A stretch of DNA of 64,000 bases from Actinomadura xylanilytica. Lineage in GTDB: Bacteria; Actinomycetota; Actinomycetes; Streptosporangiales; Streptosporangiaceae. Shown here piece by piece: positions 25,823 through 38,354 of this stretch. Under the pieces are notes generated by a model. It had not been told where the DNA came from. It did not search any database and worked only from the letters and a program-made list of their open reading frames with translations. Made by a program: the position numbers and the translations under genes. The DNA lies in contig NZ_JASNWE010000001.1 in assembly GCF_030283145.1 (NCBI RefSeq), positions 1,921,751 through 1,985,750 on the forward strand. The letters are read 5' to 3'. How positions within the stretch are numbered: position 1 is the first letter of the stretch; every line of letters starts with the position of its first letter.

Positions 25823-26761
25823 ATGCTCCGCAACGTCAACGACGGACGAAGGGCCCACTACTCCATGGCCGGAACGGCTTCATCCCGCGTGCCGGAACCG
25901 GCCGTCCAGGTCCCCACCCGGACGCTCGTCGAGGCGCTGATCCGCATCGACCACACCGTCGACACCGCCGAGCTCTACGCCATCGCGCCGCTGCTCGGCA
26001 TGACCGACCAGCAGGTGCGGCTGTGCGTCAAGCGGCTGGTCACCGAGGGACGCTTCACCCAGGAGGGCCGGGGGCGCAAGGCAGTCCTTCGGGCCACCAG
26101 CATCACCGAGCAGACCCTCGGGCCCGACATCGAGTTCGTCGCCCACGCCTTCCAGCAGGACGCGGGCCTCGCCCCCTGGGACGGCGTCTGGCATCTGGTC
26201 GCCTTCGCCGTCCCCGAGACCGCCCGTCCCGCCCGCGACGCACTGCGGGCCGCGCTCACCCGGCTCGGCGGCGCCCCCGTGCAGGGCGGCCTCTACATCA
26301 GCCCCAACGCCTGGGAGCCGCACGTCGAGGCCCAAGCCCGCCACCTCGGCGTCCTCGACCACCTCACGCTGCTCACCACGGACAGCCTGCGCCAGGGCGA
26401 CGAGCGCGACCCCGCCGCGCTCGCCCGTGCCCTCTGGCCACAGGACGAGATCGCCGACCGCTACCAACGACTCGCCTCCGTCGCCCGGCCGCGCTTGCGG
26501 CGCCTCCACGAGGGCACCGAACTCCCCAGCACCCAGTGGCTCACCATCGCGATCGAACTGGCCGCCGAGTTCACCCGCGCGATGGAGCCCGACCCCCTCC
26601 TGCCGCCGCAGCTGCTGTGCCAGCCCTGGCCGGGCACGCAGGCCCGCGAACTCGTCGCGCAGTGCTGGTCACTCTTGGAGGAGCATGCGGAGGTGAGCGA
26701 GCACTTCAGCCTCTTCCAGCTCTACCGCGACGTGACCCGTCCGTCGGTCGCCGGCACGTGA
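25823..26761 (+). CDS. PaaX-like transcriptional regulator
   Basis: The 312-residue protein has an N-terminal winged-helix domain (PTRTLVEALIRIDHTVDTAE to about residue 90), a central segment with WDGVWHLVAFAVPETARPARD characteristic of PaaX proteins, and a C-terminal PaaX-type domain with VTRPSV at the end. PaaX repressors sense phenylacetyl-CoA or other acyl-CoAs. No phenylacetate genes are visible, so the effector is unknown; the neighbouring oxidoreductase and the palindrome at 24468-24488 are the natural targets. Start is uncertain: GTGAGG fits ATG 25823, while ATG 25865 has GAAGGG at longer spacing. Confidence 0.78.
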   Translation: MLRNVNDGRRAHYSMAGTASSRVPEPAVQVPTRTLVEALIRIDHTVDTAELYAIAPLLGMTDQQVRLCVKRLVTEGRFTQEGRGRKAVLRATSITEQTLGPDIEFVAHAFQQDAGLAPWDGVWHLVAFAVPETARPARDALRAALTRLGGAPVQGGLYISPNAWEPHVEAQARHLGVLDHLTLLTTDSLRQGDERDPAALARALWPQDEIADRYQRLASVARPRLRRLHEGTELPSTQWLTIAIELAAEFTRAMEPDPLLPPQLLCQPWPGTQARELVAQCWSLLEEHAEVSEHFSLFQLYRDVTRPSVAGT

Positions 26762-26780
26762 GGCCGAGGCGCCGAGCGCG

Positions 26781-26807
26781 CGTGCCGCCCCTATCCAGGG
26801 CGGCACG
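26781..26807. terminator. Perfect 10-bp hairpin between convergent genes
   Basis: CGTGCCGCCC (26781-26790) pairs exactly with GGGCGGCACG (26798-26807) across a 7-base loop, between the PaaX-like gene and the convergent TPR gene. Confidence 0.75.
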
Positions 26808-26819
26808 CCGCCGTTCGCG

Positions 26820-27176
26820 TCAGGCGAGATCCGCGGCGGTGACCGAGACCTCGATCTCGCCGGACGTCTCGGCGCCCATGGCGGTCGCGAGCCGGCGGAA
26901 GCGGCGGGCCTCGGCGGGACGGCTGCGCCGCTCCAGCGTGCGGGCGAGCGCCTCGTACGCCCAGGCGTTGCCCGGGTCCAGGTCGATCAGGCGACGGAGC
27001 GTCTCCTCGGCCCGGCCGAGCTGCGCGCTGTGGAAGTAGGCCCGGCCGAGCAGCTCGACCACCGCCCGGTTCCCGGGGTCCCCGGCCTCGACCCGGGCCA
27101 GGACTCGCGCGGCCTCGGAGTAGTCTCGGGCGTCGAAGAACATCGTCGCCCGCTGGAACTCCTCGTAAGCGGTCAC
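26820..27176 (-). CDS. Small tetratricopeptide-repeat protein
   Basis: The 118-residue protein contains about two and a half TPR units: ATMFFDARDYSEAARVLARV, then NRAVVELLGRAYFHSAQLGR and NAWAYEALARTLERRSRPAE show the W/L/Y, G, Y, A, A pattern at 34-residue spacing. It would act as a protein-protein adaptor in the cytoplasm. The GTG start at 27176 has GGGAGG at good spacing. It follows the coiled-coil gene by 45 bases on the same strand and may belong to the nhaA operon. Confidence 0.82.
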   Translation of the reverse strand: MTAYEEFQRATMFFDARDYSEAARVLARVEAGDPGNRAVVELLGRAYFHSAQLGRAEETLRRLIDLDPGNAWAYEALARTLERRSRPAEARRFRRLATAMGAETSGEIEVSVTAADLA

Positions 27177-27221
27177 GTCGCCTCCCTGCTGGTTGCGTCA
27201 CGCAACTGAACCGGGAGGACG

Positions 27222-27437
27222 TCAGGTTTGTTCCCGGCCGTCCAGCGCGTCGGCCAGGCGCTGCCGCTCGGCCTCGAGGCCCTCGATCTGGCCGGCCAGC
27301 TCCTCGCGCTCGTGGAGGTTCTGGCCCTCGTCGCCGGAGTCGCCCGCGCCCTCCATCGGCGCGACCTGTTCGGCGCGCAACGCGCGCAGGTCGGTGTCGA
27401 TCTCGCGGAGCCTGGCCCGCCGGTCGTGGTCGTTCAT
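27222..27437 (-). CDS. Small coiled-coil protein coupled to nhaA
   Basis: The 71-residue protein (MNDHDRRARLREIDTDLRAL at its start) is two charged amphipathic helices with heptad-like Leu/Ala spacing separated by a Gly/Asp/Glu turn (GAGDSGDEGQN), a helical-hairpin layout. There is no signal peptide or membrane helix. Its ATG overlaps the nhaA stop (ATGA at 27434-27437) with GGGGGAGAG upstream, so translation is probably coupled to the antiporter. Function unknown; a cytoplasmic partner of the antiporter is a reasonable guess. Confidence 0.75.
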   Translation of the reverse strand: MNDHDRRARLREIDTDLRALRAEQVAPMEGAGDSGDEGQNLHEREELAGQIEGLEAERQRLADALDGREQT

Positions 27438-29311
27438 GTCTCTCCCCCGATGTGGCACGCCCCGGACGGGTCCCGGCCGGCCAGCGCGGCGTCGATCGCC
27501 GCGCCGAGCGAGGCCAGGTCGTGCGGGCCCTCGTGCAGGTTCCCGTTGATGAAGAAGGTGGGCGTCCCGGCGGCTCCGGCGCGCTCGCCCGACTCCCGGT
27601 CGGCGTTGACGCGGTCGCGGTGGCGGTCGAGGTCCTCCCAGGGATCGAACCCGAACCTCTCGCCGTAGGCGGTGAGGTCGGCGTCGGTGAGGGCGAGCTG
27701 GTGGCCGAAGAGCACCTCGTGCATCTCCCAGAACACCCCGTGGTCGGCGGCGGCCTCCGAGCAGAGGGCCGCGGAGAAGGCGTGCGGGTGGACCTCGCGC
27801 AGCGGGAAGTGCCGGAACACGAACCGGAGCCGGTCGCCGTACTGGTCCTGGAGGTCTTCCAGTACTCCGAACGCCTGGCCGCAGTACGGGCACTCGTAGT
27901 CGCCGTACTCGACGAGGGTGACCGGCGCGTCCGCGCGGCCGAGAACGTGGTCCCGCCGCGTGACCGGCGCGAGCGGCTCGCGTTCGGCCTCGGTCACGGG
28001 GACGGCGCCGGGCGGGGCGCAGGCCGCGCCCCGGTTCCAGGCCAGCCGGAAGATCACGAAGCCGAGCCCGGCGGCCAGCAGCGACCCGGCGATGATGCCG
28101 ATCTTGGCCTCGCTCTGGAGCGCCGGGTCGTCGGCGAAGGCGAGGCCGGTGATGAACAGCGACACGGTGAACCCGATGCCCGACACGGCCGCGCCGCCGA
28201 GGAGCTGGCCCCACACCAGCCCGCCGCCGAGGTCGCCCCAGTTGAAGCGCAGCGGGATCCAGGTGCCGAGCGCGACGCCGACGAACTTGCCCGCCAGCAG
28301 GCCCGCGACGATGCCGAGGGTGACCCGCGAGGTCGCGGCCTGCCGCAGCGTGTCGCCGTTCAGCACCACGCCGGCGTTGGCGAGCGCGAAGATCGGCACG
28401 ATCACGTAGCCGGTCCACGGATGCAGCCGGAGCTGGAGCCGCTCGTTGATCGACACGGTCCGCTGGACGCTGCGGGTCGCCTGCCGGGCCAGCTCCGGGC
28501 TCGGCTCGCGCGAGAGCGCCTGCACCAGCTCGCCGGCGCGCAGGATCTGGTGGTCCTTCGGCGCGTACACCACCACGGTCGCGCCGAGCAGGATCCCGGC
28601 CAGGGTGGGGTGCACGCCGCTCTCCAGCATCGCCGCCCACACCCCGAGGCCGAGCAGGACGTAGGCGGGCCCGCGCCAGACGCGCAGCCAGCGCAGCGCG
28701 ACGATCAGGCCGAACAGCGCCACCGCGACCAGCAGCGCGACGACCGACAGGTCCTCGGTGTAGAACACCGCGACCACCAGGATCGCGCCGACGTCGTCGA
28801 CCACCGCGAGGGTCAGCAGGAACACCCGCAGCGGCTCGGGGCAGCGGGTGCCGATCACCGCGAGCAGCCCCAGCACGAACGCGGTGTCGCTGGCCATCGG
28901 AACGCCCCAGCCGCCCGCTCCCGGCCCGTCCATGTTGACCAGCGCGTACAGCAGCGCGGGGACGGCCATCCCGCCGAGCGCCGCCACGAACGGCACCGCG
29001 AACACCCGCCGGTCGCGGAGCTGCCCGACGGTGATCTCGCGGGAGATCTCCAGGCCGATGACGAAGAAGAACAGCGCCATCAGCCCGTCGTCGACCCACT
29101 CCCTCAGGTCCAGCGAGAAGGCGTCCGCGCCGAGGGTCACCGACAGGCGGGTGTGCCAGAACGCCTCGTAGGAGTCGCCGAACGGCAGGTTCGCCCACAG
29201 CAGCCCGGCCCCCGTGGCGGCCAGCAGCACGCTGGTGCTGCCGGTCTCGGTGGCCAGGAAGCTGCGCAGCCCCTCCGGCACCGCGCGGGACGCGACGGAA
29301 CGCTCGGTCAT
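27434..29311 (-). CDS. nhaA: NhaA Na+/H+ antiporter fused to a DsbA-like thioredoxin domain
   Basis: The 625-residue protein has NhaA at residues 1-430: MALFFFVIGLEISREI, ASDTAF with Asp142 (matching the sensor/transport aspartate of the Escherichia coli protein) and LTLAVVDDVGAI with the essential Asp172-Asp173 pair. After a linker, residues about 446-620 form a DsbA-type thioredoxin domain with active-site Cys474-Pro-Tyr-Cys477 and a cis-Pro loop GTPTFFING. NhaA exports Na+ for H+ uptake. The fused domain could work as an extracytoplasmic disulfide enzyme or redox sensor if the last membrane helix puts it outside. Such fusions occur in actinobacteria; what the thioredoxin domain does is not established here. 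Confidence 0.9.
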   Translation of the reverse strand: MTERSVASRAVPEGLRSFLATETGSTSVLLAATGAGLLWANLPFGDSYEAFWHTRLSVTLGADAFSLDLREWVDDGLMALFFFVIGLEISREITVGQLRDRRVFAVPFVAALGGMAVPALLYALVNMDGPGAGGWGVPMASDTAFVLGLLAVIGTRCPEPLRVFLLTLAVVDDVGAILVVAVFYTEDLSVVALLVAVALFGLIVALRWLRVWRGPAYVLLGLGVWAAMLESGVHPTLAGILLGATVVVYAPKDHQILRAGELVQALSREPSPELARQATRSVQRTVSINERLQLRLHPWTGYVIVPIFALANAGVVLNGDTLRQAATSRVTLGIVAGLLAGKFVGVALGTWIPLRFNWGDLGGGLVWGQLLGGAAVSGIGFTVSLFITGLAFADDPALQSEAKIGIIAGSLLAAGLGFVIFRLAWNRGAACAPPGAVPVTEAEREPLAPVTRRDHVLGRADAPVTLVEYGDYECPYCGQAFGVLEDLQDQYGDRLRFVFRHFPLREVHPHAFSAALCSEAAADHGVFWEMHEVLFGHQLALTDADLTAYGERFGFDPWEDLDRHRDRVNADRESGERAGAAGTPTFFINGNLHEGPHDLASLGAAIDAALAGRDPSGACHIGGET

Positions 29312-29326
29312 GGGGCCGCGACGGCG

Positions 29327-30271
29327 TCAGACACGGATCACGGTCTTGCCACGGGAGCTCCCGGCGCGGTTGCGGGCGAGCGCCGCGGGCGCCTCCTCCA
29401 GCGACACCTCCCGGTGGATCCGCACCTTCAGCTTGCCCGCCTCGATCAGGTCGCCGACCTCCTCCAGCAGCCCGGTGCTGGAGGAGTTCTGGAGGTTGAC
29501 GCCGCGGATCTCCTGCGCGGCCAACGCGTCCGGGTTCAGCGACCAGATGGTGCTCAGGTAGGTGCCGCCGGGCCGCAGCAGCGTAGTGAGCCGCTCGACG
29601 CCGGCCTTGTCGCTGACCATGTCGATGACGGTGTCGATGCCGTCGGAGTGCGCGGCCAGCACCTGCCCGTTCAGGTCGCCGCGGGCGTGGTCGACGATCT
29701 CGGCCGCGCCGAGCCCGCGCATCTCCTCGGCCATGTCCTCGCGGGCGGTGGCGATGACCTTCGCGCCCTGGTTCGCGGCGAGCTGCACCACGGCCTGGCC
29801 GACGCCGCCGGTCGCGCCGACCACCAGGACGGTCTGGTCCTCGTCCAGCTGGGCCTCACGGACCAGGTTGAACGCGGTGGTGCTCGCGGTCGGCACCGCG
29901 GCGGCCTGGGTGTAGATCAGGCCCTCGGGCATCTGCGCGATCGGGGCGTCCTCCCGTCCGATCGCGTACTCGGCGTAGGTGCCGGTGCCGCGGGCCAGGT
30001 CCTGGAAGCCGCCGAAGACCTGCTCGCCGGGACGGAACCGGGTCACGTCCGGCCCGACCTCCTCGACGACCCCCGCGCCGTCGGTGCCGAGCACGATCGG
30101 GAAGGACGCCTCGACGGTGTCCTTGAGGATGCCGTCGACGACCTTCCAGTCGAAGGGGTTGAGGCCGGCGGCCACCACCTTGACCAGAATTTCGCCGGGC
30201 CCCGGCTCGGGGCGCGGCACGTTCATCAGCGACGGGGTGGCCCCGTATTCGGACACGGCGATGGCGCGCAT
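29327..30271 (-). CDS. Zinc-independent quinone oxidoreductase-like alcohol dehydrogenase
   Basis: The 314-residue MDR-family protein has a GroES-like N-terminal domain and a Rossmann domain with VLVVGATGGVGQAVVQL as NADPH-binding motif. Cysteine and histidine zinc ligands of classical alcohol dehydrogenases are absent, so it belongs to the quinone-oxidoreductase branch that reduces quinones or activated double bonds. ATG 30271 (MRAIAVSEYG) has GGGG upstream. It ends 16 bases from the start of nhaA on the same strand, so the two may be co-transcribed. Confidence 0.85.
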   Translation of the reverse strand: MRAIAVSEYGATPSLMNVPRPEPGPGEILVKVVAAGLNPFDWKVVDGILKDTVEASFPIVLGTDGAGVVEEVGPDVTRFRPGEQVFGGFQDLARGTGTYAEYAIGREDAPIAQMPEGLIYTQAAAVPTASTTAFNLVREAQLDEDQTVLVVGATGGVGQAVVQLAANQGAKVIATAREDMAEEMRGLGAAEIVDHARGDLNGQVLAAHSDGIDTVIDMVSDKAGVERLTTLLRPGGTYLSTIWSLNPDALAAQEIRGVNLQNSSSTGLLEEVGDLIEAGKLKVRIHREVSLEEAPAALARNRAGSSRGKTVIRV

Positions 30272-30353
30272 GGATGTGATCCCCCGGTAGACGTGCGAAA
30301 GGTCGTCCGCGGACGATCTACCCGATGGGCGGCCCCGCCACACGGAGCCGGGG

Positions 30354-32861
30354 TCAGTTGGGTTCCGCGACGCCGGCCGGGCTGTCCGGGCCGATCCTGG
30401 CCCCGGGGGCCTCCGGGGCCCCTGGGGCGCCCGGGACGCCCGGGACGCCGGGCGTGCCCGGTCCGCCCGCGTCCGGGCTCCGTCCGTCCCTTTTCGGGCC
30501 GCCCTTGCGGGGCTTCCCCTTCCTGCCCTTCGCGTCCTTGGGCCTTTTGGGCGGTTCCTCCCCCGACCCCTTGCTGAAGAAGCGCACGGGCGGACGGTGG
30601 AACCGCGCCGCGGGGTCGCCCGCGAGCGCCGCGCGCATGGTGTCCTGCCAGATCGGCGCCGGGATGGTCGCGCCGAACACCGCCCCGTAGCAGCGGCCGT
30701 CCATGCACAGGCTGGTCATCGGGTGCCGGTAGCCGCCGCGCGGGTCGCCGACCCAGACCGCCGAGGCCAGGTCGGGGGTGTAGCCGGCGAACCAGGCGGC
30801 GGAGAAGTCGTCGACCGTGCCGGTCTTGCCGGCGGCGGGCCGCCCGATCCCCATCCCGCTGGCGGTGCCCTTGGTGAGGACGCCGCGCAGCACGTGGTTG
30901 ACGGCGTCGGCGACGCCCTTGTCGACCACCTGCCGGCAGCCGGCGCCGGGCACCTTGAGCGGACGCCCCGCGGCGTCGGTGACGCGGGTGATCGCGACCG
31001 GCCCGCAGTAGCGGCCCCGGGCGCCGAACGCGGCGTACGCGGCGGCCAGCCGCAGCGGCGACACCGGGTTGGACCCGAGCGTGAACGACGGGAACTGCTG
31101 GAGCGGCTTGCCGTTGGCCTGCCGCATCCCGAGGCGTTCGGCCATCTTGACGGTGTCGCAGAGCCCGACCCGGCGCTCCAGGTTGAGGAAGAACGTGTTG
31201 ACCGAGTGCTGGGTGCCGGTGACCAGGCTGAACGGCCGTCCGCCCTCGCCGTCGGCGGAGTTGCGCAGCGACGCGCCCGGATCGCCGACCCGGCGCCCGT
31301 CGCAGTCGCGGTAGCCGACCGGGGTGAACCCGCGCGGAGCCATCAGCCTGGTGCCGAACGGCATGCCCTGTTCGAGGGCGGCGGCCAGCGTGAACACCTT
31401 GAAGGTCGAGCCGGACTGCATCCCGATGCTGGAGCCGTGCGAGGCGTCGGCGGCGAAGTTGATCCAGGTCCTGCCGCGTTCCCTGTCGGGACCGAGCCCG
31501 CGGTCGACGGCCATGCCGAGGACCCGGCCCGTGCCCGGCTGCACCAGCGCCTGCGCGGCGGCCTTCCGCGCCGAGTTCTTGCGCGGGACGTGCCGGTCGA
31601 CCGCACGCTGCGCCGCCTTCTGCGTCCGCCAGTCGAGGGTGGTACGGATCGTCAGCCCGCCCTGCTTGAGCAGCTTCTCCCGATCCTTGCGCCCCTTGCC
31701 GAACACCGGGTTGGTGAGGATCTCGCGCTGCACGTAGTCGCAGAAGAACGGGGCCTTGCTGGTGACGCAGCCGCTGTGGGTCTCCTGGACGCGCAGCCCG
31801 AGCGGCGTGCGCAGGGTCGCCTCCGCCTGCGCGCGGTCGAGCCAGCCGAGGCCCGCCATCCGCCTCAGCACGGTGTCGCGGCGCGCCTTGGCCGCGCCGG
31901 CGTGCCGGGTCGGGTCGTAGGCGTAGGGGTAGCGGACGATCCCGGCGAGCAGCGCCGCCTGGTTCAGGTCGAGCCGGGACGCGGGCTTGGAGAAGTAGTG
32001 CCGGGACGCCGCCTCGATGCCGTACGCGCCGTCGCCGTAGTAGGCGATGTTGAGGTAGCGGCGGAGGATCTCGTCCTTGGAGAACCGCTTCTCCAGCGCC
32101 GCCGCGTACTTCAGCTCGCGGACCTTGCGGGCCGTGGAGATCTCCTTGGCCGCGCTCCGCTCGGCGGCGGTGTCGGCCTGGGTGAGCAGCAGGTTCTTCA
32201 CGTACTGCTGGGTGATGCCCGAGCCGCCCTGGGTGACCTCGCCGGAACCGAGGTTGCTGACCAGCGCCCGGAGCGTGCCCCGGGAGTCGAGCGCGCCGTG
32301 CTCGTAGAAGCGGCTGTCCTCGATGGCGAGCACGGCCCGGCGGGCGATCGGGGCGATCTGCCCGAGCGGGACGTCCACCCGGTTCTCGTAGAAGAAGGTG
32401 GCCAGGGTCGAGCCGTCGGCCGCGAGGATCGTGGACCGCTGCGGGACGCCGGAGGTGCTGAGCCCGTCCGGCTCCCGCTCGAACCAGTCGGCGGCGTCGC
32501 GGGCACCGACCCCGGTGGTGAACACGGCGGGCAGCAGCATCAGGGCGACGATCAAACCGGCCAGGACGCCGAGCCCGCCGAGGCCGCGCAGCGCACGCAC
32601 CTTGTCGGCGCGGGACGAGGACCGGGACCCGAACGAGCGTCCCCGCCTCGCGCCGGGCCGTCCCGCGTCCGGCCGCCTCGCGCCGGGCGTTCTCGCGCCG
32701 GAGGCAGGGTCGGCAGGCCGACCGTCGCCGTCTCCCGCCCCACCCAGCACGGGCCCAGCGTAAAGGGGTGTGCTCTTCCGGACCACCCCACGGGCGATCT
32801 TCCGAACGCGGGCGAGCGCTTTACCCGTCCTTTTCGCGCTCCCAAGCCCTGACACGATCAT
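30354..32861 (-). CDS. Bifunctional penicillin-binding protein (class A)
   Basis: The protein of about 835 residues has a basic cytoplasmic tail of roughly 90 residues, one membrane anchor (GLGVLAGLIVALMLLPAVF), a GT51 transglycosylase domain (AIEDSRFYEHGALD with the catalytic Glu, and QGGSGITQQYVKN), and a transpeptidase domain with SGSTFK (SxxK), HSVNTF (SxN) and AGKTGT (KTG). It should polymerise and cross-link peptidoglycan. The last 70 residues are Lys/Arg-rich then collagen-like Gly-Pro-x repeats. The start is uncertain: ATG 32861 overlaps mazG by about 40 bases without a clear ribosome site; GTG 32786 or 32750 are alternatives. Confidence 0.88.
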   Translation of the reverse strand: MIVSGLGSAKRTGKALARVRKIARGVVRKSTPLYAGPVLGGAGDGDGRPADPASGARTPGARRPDAGRPGARRGRSFGSRSSSRADKVRALRGLGGLGVLAGLIVALMLLPAVFTTGVGARDAADWFEREPDGLSTSGVPQRSTILAADGSTLATFFYENRVDVPLGQIAPIARRAVLAIEDSRFYEHGALDSRGTLRALVSNLGSGEVTQGGSGITQQYVKNLLLTQADTAAERSAAKEISTARKVRELKYAAALEKRFSKDEILRRYLNIAYYGDGAYGIEAASRHYFSKPASRLDLNQAALLAGIVRYPYAYDPTRHAGAAKARRDTVLRRMAGLGWLDRAQAEATLRTPLGLRVQETHSGCVTSKAPFFCDYVQREILTNPVFGKGRKDREKLLKQGGLTIRTTLDWRTQKAAQRAVDRHVPRKNSARKAAAQALVQPGTGRVLGMAVDRGLGPDRERGRTWINFAADASHGSSIGMQSGSTFKVFTLAAALEQGMPFGTRLMAPRGFTPVGYRDCDGRRVGDPGASLRNSADGEGGRPFSLVTGTQHSVNTFFLNLERRVGLCDTVKMAERLGMRQANGKPLQQFPSFTLGSNPVSPLRLAAAYAAFGARGRYCGPVAITRVTDAAGRPLKVPGAGCRQVVDKGVADAVNHVLRGVLTKGTASGMGIGRPAAGKTGTVDDFSAAWFAGYTPDLASAVWVGDPRGGYRHPMTSLCMDGRCYGAVFGATIPAPIWQDTMRAALAGDPAARFHRPPVRFFSKGSGEEPPKRPKDAKGRKGKPRKGGPKRDGRSPDAGGPGTPGVPGVPGAPGAPEAPGARIGPDSPAGVAEPN

Positions 32862-33804
32862 GGAATACCCGCGCGACGGCCCGCAACTCGGCTTCGGGAT
32901 CACGTCCTTGCTCGCGGGCCAGCCAGACCAGCTCGAACAGCCGGGCACCGATCCCCGAACCGTCGGTGGCCTCGGCGTTCTCGGCCAGGACGGCCAGCTC
33001 GGCGGGGGCCTCGATCCGGGCGGCGCGGCGCTGGAGCTGGGCGGCGAGCGACAGCGCGGGCTGCCCCATCGGGACGCCGTCGAAGACCGACGCCTCAGCG
33101 CCGCTCTTGGCCTCCCGCTCGGCCGCCTTGATCTGCTCCCAGTTGGCAGTGACCTCGTCGGCGCCCGTGACGGCGACGTCGGCGAACACGTGCGGGTGCC
33201 GGCGGACCAGCTTGTCGACGATGCCGGCGGCCACGTCGTCGATGGTGAAGGCCGTCTCGTCGGTGCGCTCGGCGGCCACCACGGCGTGGAAGGCGACCTG
33301 CATCAGCACGTCGCCGAGCTCCTCGCGCAGCCCGCCGAGATCGCCCGACTCGACGGTGTCGACGACCTCGTAGGACTCCTCCAGCAGGTACGGGACGAGC
33401 GAGGCGTGCGTCTGCTCGGCGTCCCACGGGCACTCGCGGCGCAGCGTGTCCATCACGGTGACCAGGTCGAGCAGCCGCGCGCCGGGCAGGTCGTAGGACC
33501 CGTGCAGCACCTCGACGTCGAGCGGGGCCGCCACCACCAGCGCGCCGATGTCGCGCATCAGCCGCTCGTCGCCCTCGGGCGCCGCCACCCACACCACGTC
33601 GCCGCGCCGGGCCGCGGCCACGAGCCCGGCCGGATCGGGGTCGGTGACCTCCTCCGGGTGGACGCCGGCGTCCCGCAGGTAGGGCAGCAGGGGGTGGTCG
33701 TGGCGGATCAGCACCCGGGCGGCCGAGCGCAGCGTCTCCCACGCCTTCCAGGTGAGCAGGCCGGGCGCGACGCGGTGCGTGGTGGCCAGCAGGATCAGGC
33801 GCAT
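32821..33804 (-). CDS. mazG: MazG-family nucleoside triphosphate pyrophosphohydrolase
   Basis: The 327-residue protein has the MazG helical domain at about 112-230 with the metal-binding pattern EESYE at 142-146 and EELGD at 161-165, followed by KLVRRHPHVF. MazG hydrolyses (d)NTPs, including damaged ones, to NMP and pyrophosphate. The first 110 residues form an extra N-terminal domain (MRLILLATTHRVAPGLLTW) found in actinobacterial MazG proteins. It is in the conserved mfd-surA-like-mazG run; its ATG lies only three bases past the upstream stop at 33807. Confidence 0.88.
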   Translation of the reverse strand: MRLILLATTHRVAPGLLTWKAWETLRSAARVLIRHDHPLLPYLRDAGVHPEEVTDPDPAGLVAAARRGDVVWVAAPEGDERLMRDIGALVVAAPLDVEVLHGSYDLPGARLLDLVTVMDTLRRECPWDAEQTHASLVPYLLEESYEVVDTVESGDLGGLREELGDVLMQVAFHAVVAAERTDETAFTIDDVAAGIVDKLVRRHPHVFADVAVTGADEVTANWEQIKAAEREAKSGAEASVFDGVPMGQPALSLAAQLQRRAARIEAPAELAVLAENAEATDGSGIGARLFELVWLAREQGRDPEAELRAVARVFHDRVRAWEREKDG

Positions 33805-33806
33805 GA

Positions 33807-34472
33807 TCAGCGGATACCGGGGTCGGCGGCGGACAGCCGGGCGGTGACCGGGCGGATCGTGACCTGGTTCGGGTCGAACGAGCCGAACCGCGGGTTGACC
33901 TTGATCTTCATCCCGTTCGCGGTGTCCATGAACAGCCGCGCGGTCTGCTGCTGCGCCTGCATGGTCTGCGGGCTCTGCGGGTTCCCGTCGGCGCCGGCCT
34001 TCGCCGCGACCTGGTCGCGGGTGGCCAGGAAGCGCGCCAGTTCGCGGGTGTAGGAGCGGGGCAGCCCGTTGGCCAGCGTGGTGGACCCGGCGCCGCCCTG
34101 CCGGTCGAGCGAGGCGATGACCTGGTCGACCTGCGTCTCGCTGATGTGGACGCCGCTGCTCGCGGCCACCTTCTTGCCGATCCGGAAGTTGACCAGGACG
34201 GCCAGCGCGCCGCGCAGGTCGGACTCCGACAGCGTGTCACTGGCGACCTGCTGCTCGGGGTTGCCCGGGTCGGCGCGCATCTGGTTGGCGTTCTGGTCGG
34301 TCTTGAACTGCCGCTGCCAGTCCCGTACGGCCTGGTCGAGCGTGGTGACGCTGATCCGGTCGTCGCCGACGAGCGCGGCGGCGCCCATCTTCACCGGGCC
34401 GCCGCCGCAGCCGGCCAGCGCGCCGGCGGCCACCACGACGGCCGCCGCGACCCTCACGGGTGTACCGAACAC
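33807..34472 (-). CDS. SurA-like lipoprotein
   Basis: The 221-residue protein has a short lipoprotein signal peptide with lipobox LAGC (Cys about 22), then a helical region resembling the SurA N-terminal chaperone domain: AALVGDDRISVTTLDQAVRD followed by NFRIGKKVAASSGVHISETQ. No PpiC-type isomerase domain follows. It would help fold secreted proteins at the outer face of the membrane. The GTG start at 34472 has GGGGAT upstream; a GTG 15 bases further in is possible. A lipoprotein gene at this position between mfd and mazG is a regular feature of actinobacteria, although M. tuberculosis has an unrelated one (lpqU). Confidence 0.8.
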   Translation of the reverse strand: MFGTPVRVAAAVVVAAGALAGCGGGPVKMGAAALVGDDRISVTTLDQAVRDWQRQFKTDQNANQMRADPGNPEQQVASDTLSESDLRGALAVLVNFRIGKKVAASSGVHISETQVDQVIASLDRQGGAGSTTLANGLPRSYTRELARFLATRDQVAAKAGADGNPQSPQTMQAQQQTARLFMDTANGMKIKVNPRFGSFDPNQVTIRPVTARLSAADPGIR

Positions 34473-34516
34473 GGGATCCCCATCTCATCGATGATCATTT
34501 TGAGAATTTCGCCAGC

Positions 34517-38086
<3,570 letters not shown>

Positions 38087-38313
38087 ACTCGCCCGCTAAT
38101 CATCAGCCCCGCCGAGGGAGCACGCCGGTATGGCGCTCCACGCGGGCCCCCCGTCCAGCCTCGGGGCAGCCCGAAGACCCGGGAATCCCGCACGGGGCCC
38201 GGCGTCCATACCAGCCTACGCGCAAGCGGAGGGCCGCACGCCCGCGGCACCGGCCCCGCGCCGGGCCCGCAGCGGGCCCGCACGGACGTCGGCGGCGCGA
38301 CGACGATGTACCA

Positions 38314-38335
38314 TATGAGACGCATTTGTCGCATA
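38314..38335. promoter_or_regulatory. Imperfect palindrome, probable TetR operator
   Basis: TATGAGAC (38314-38321) and GTCGCATA (38328-38335) form an inverted repeat with one mismatch and a 6-base centre, about 20 bases before the TetR start. Size and position suit an autoregulatory TetR operator. Confidence 0.6.
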
Positions 38336-38354
38336 CGAGACCTTGTGGACGCAG

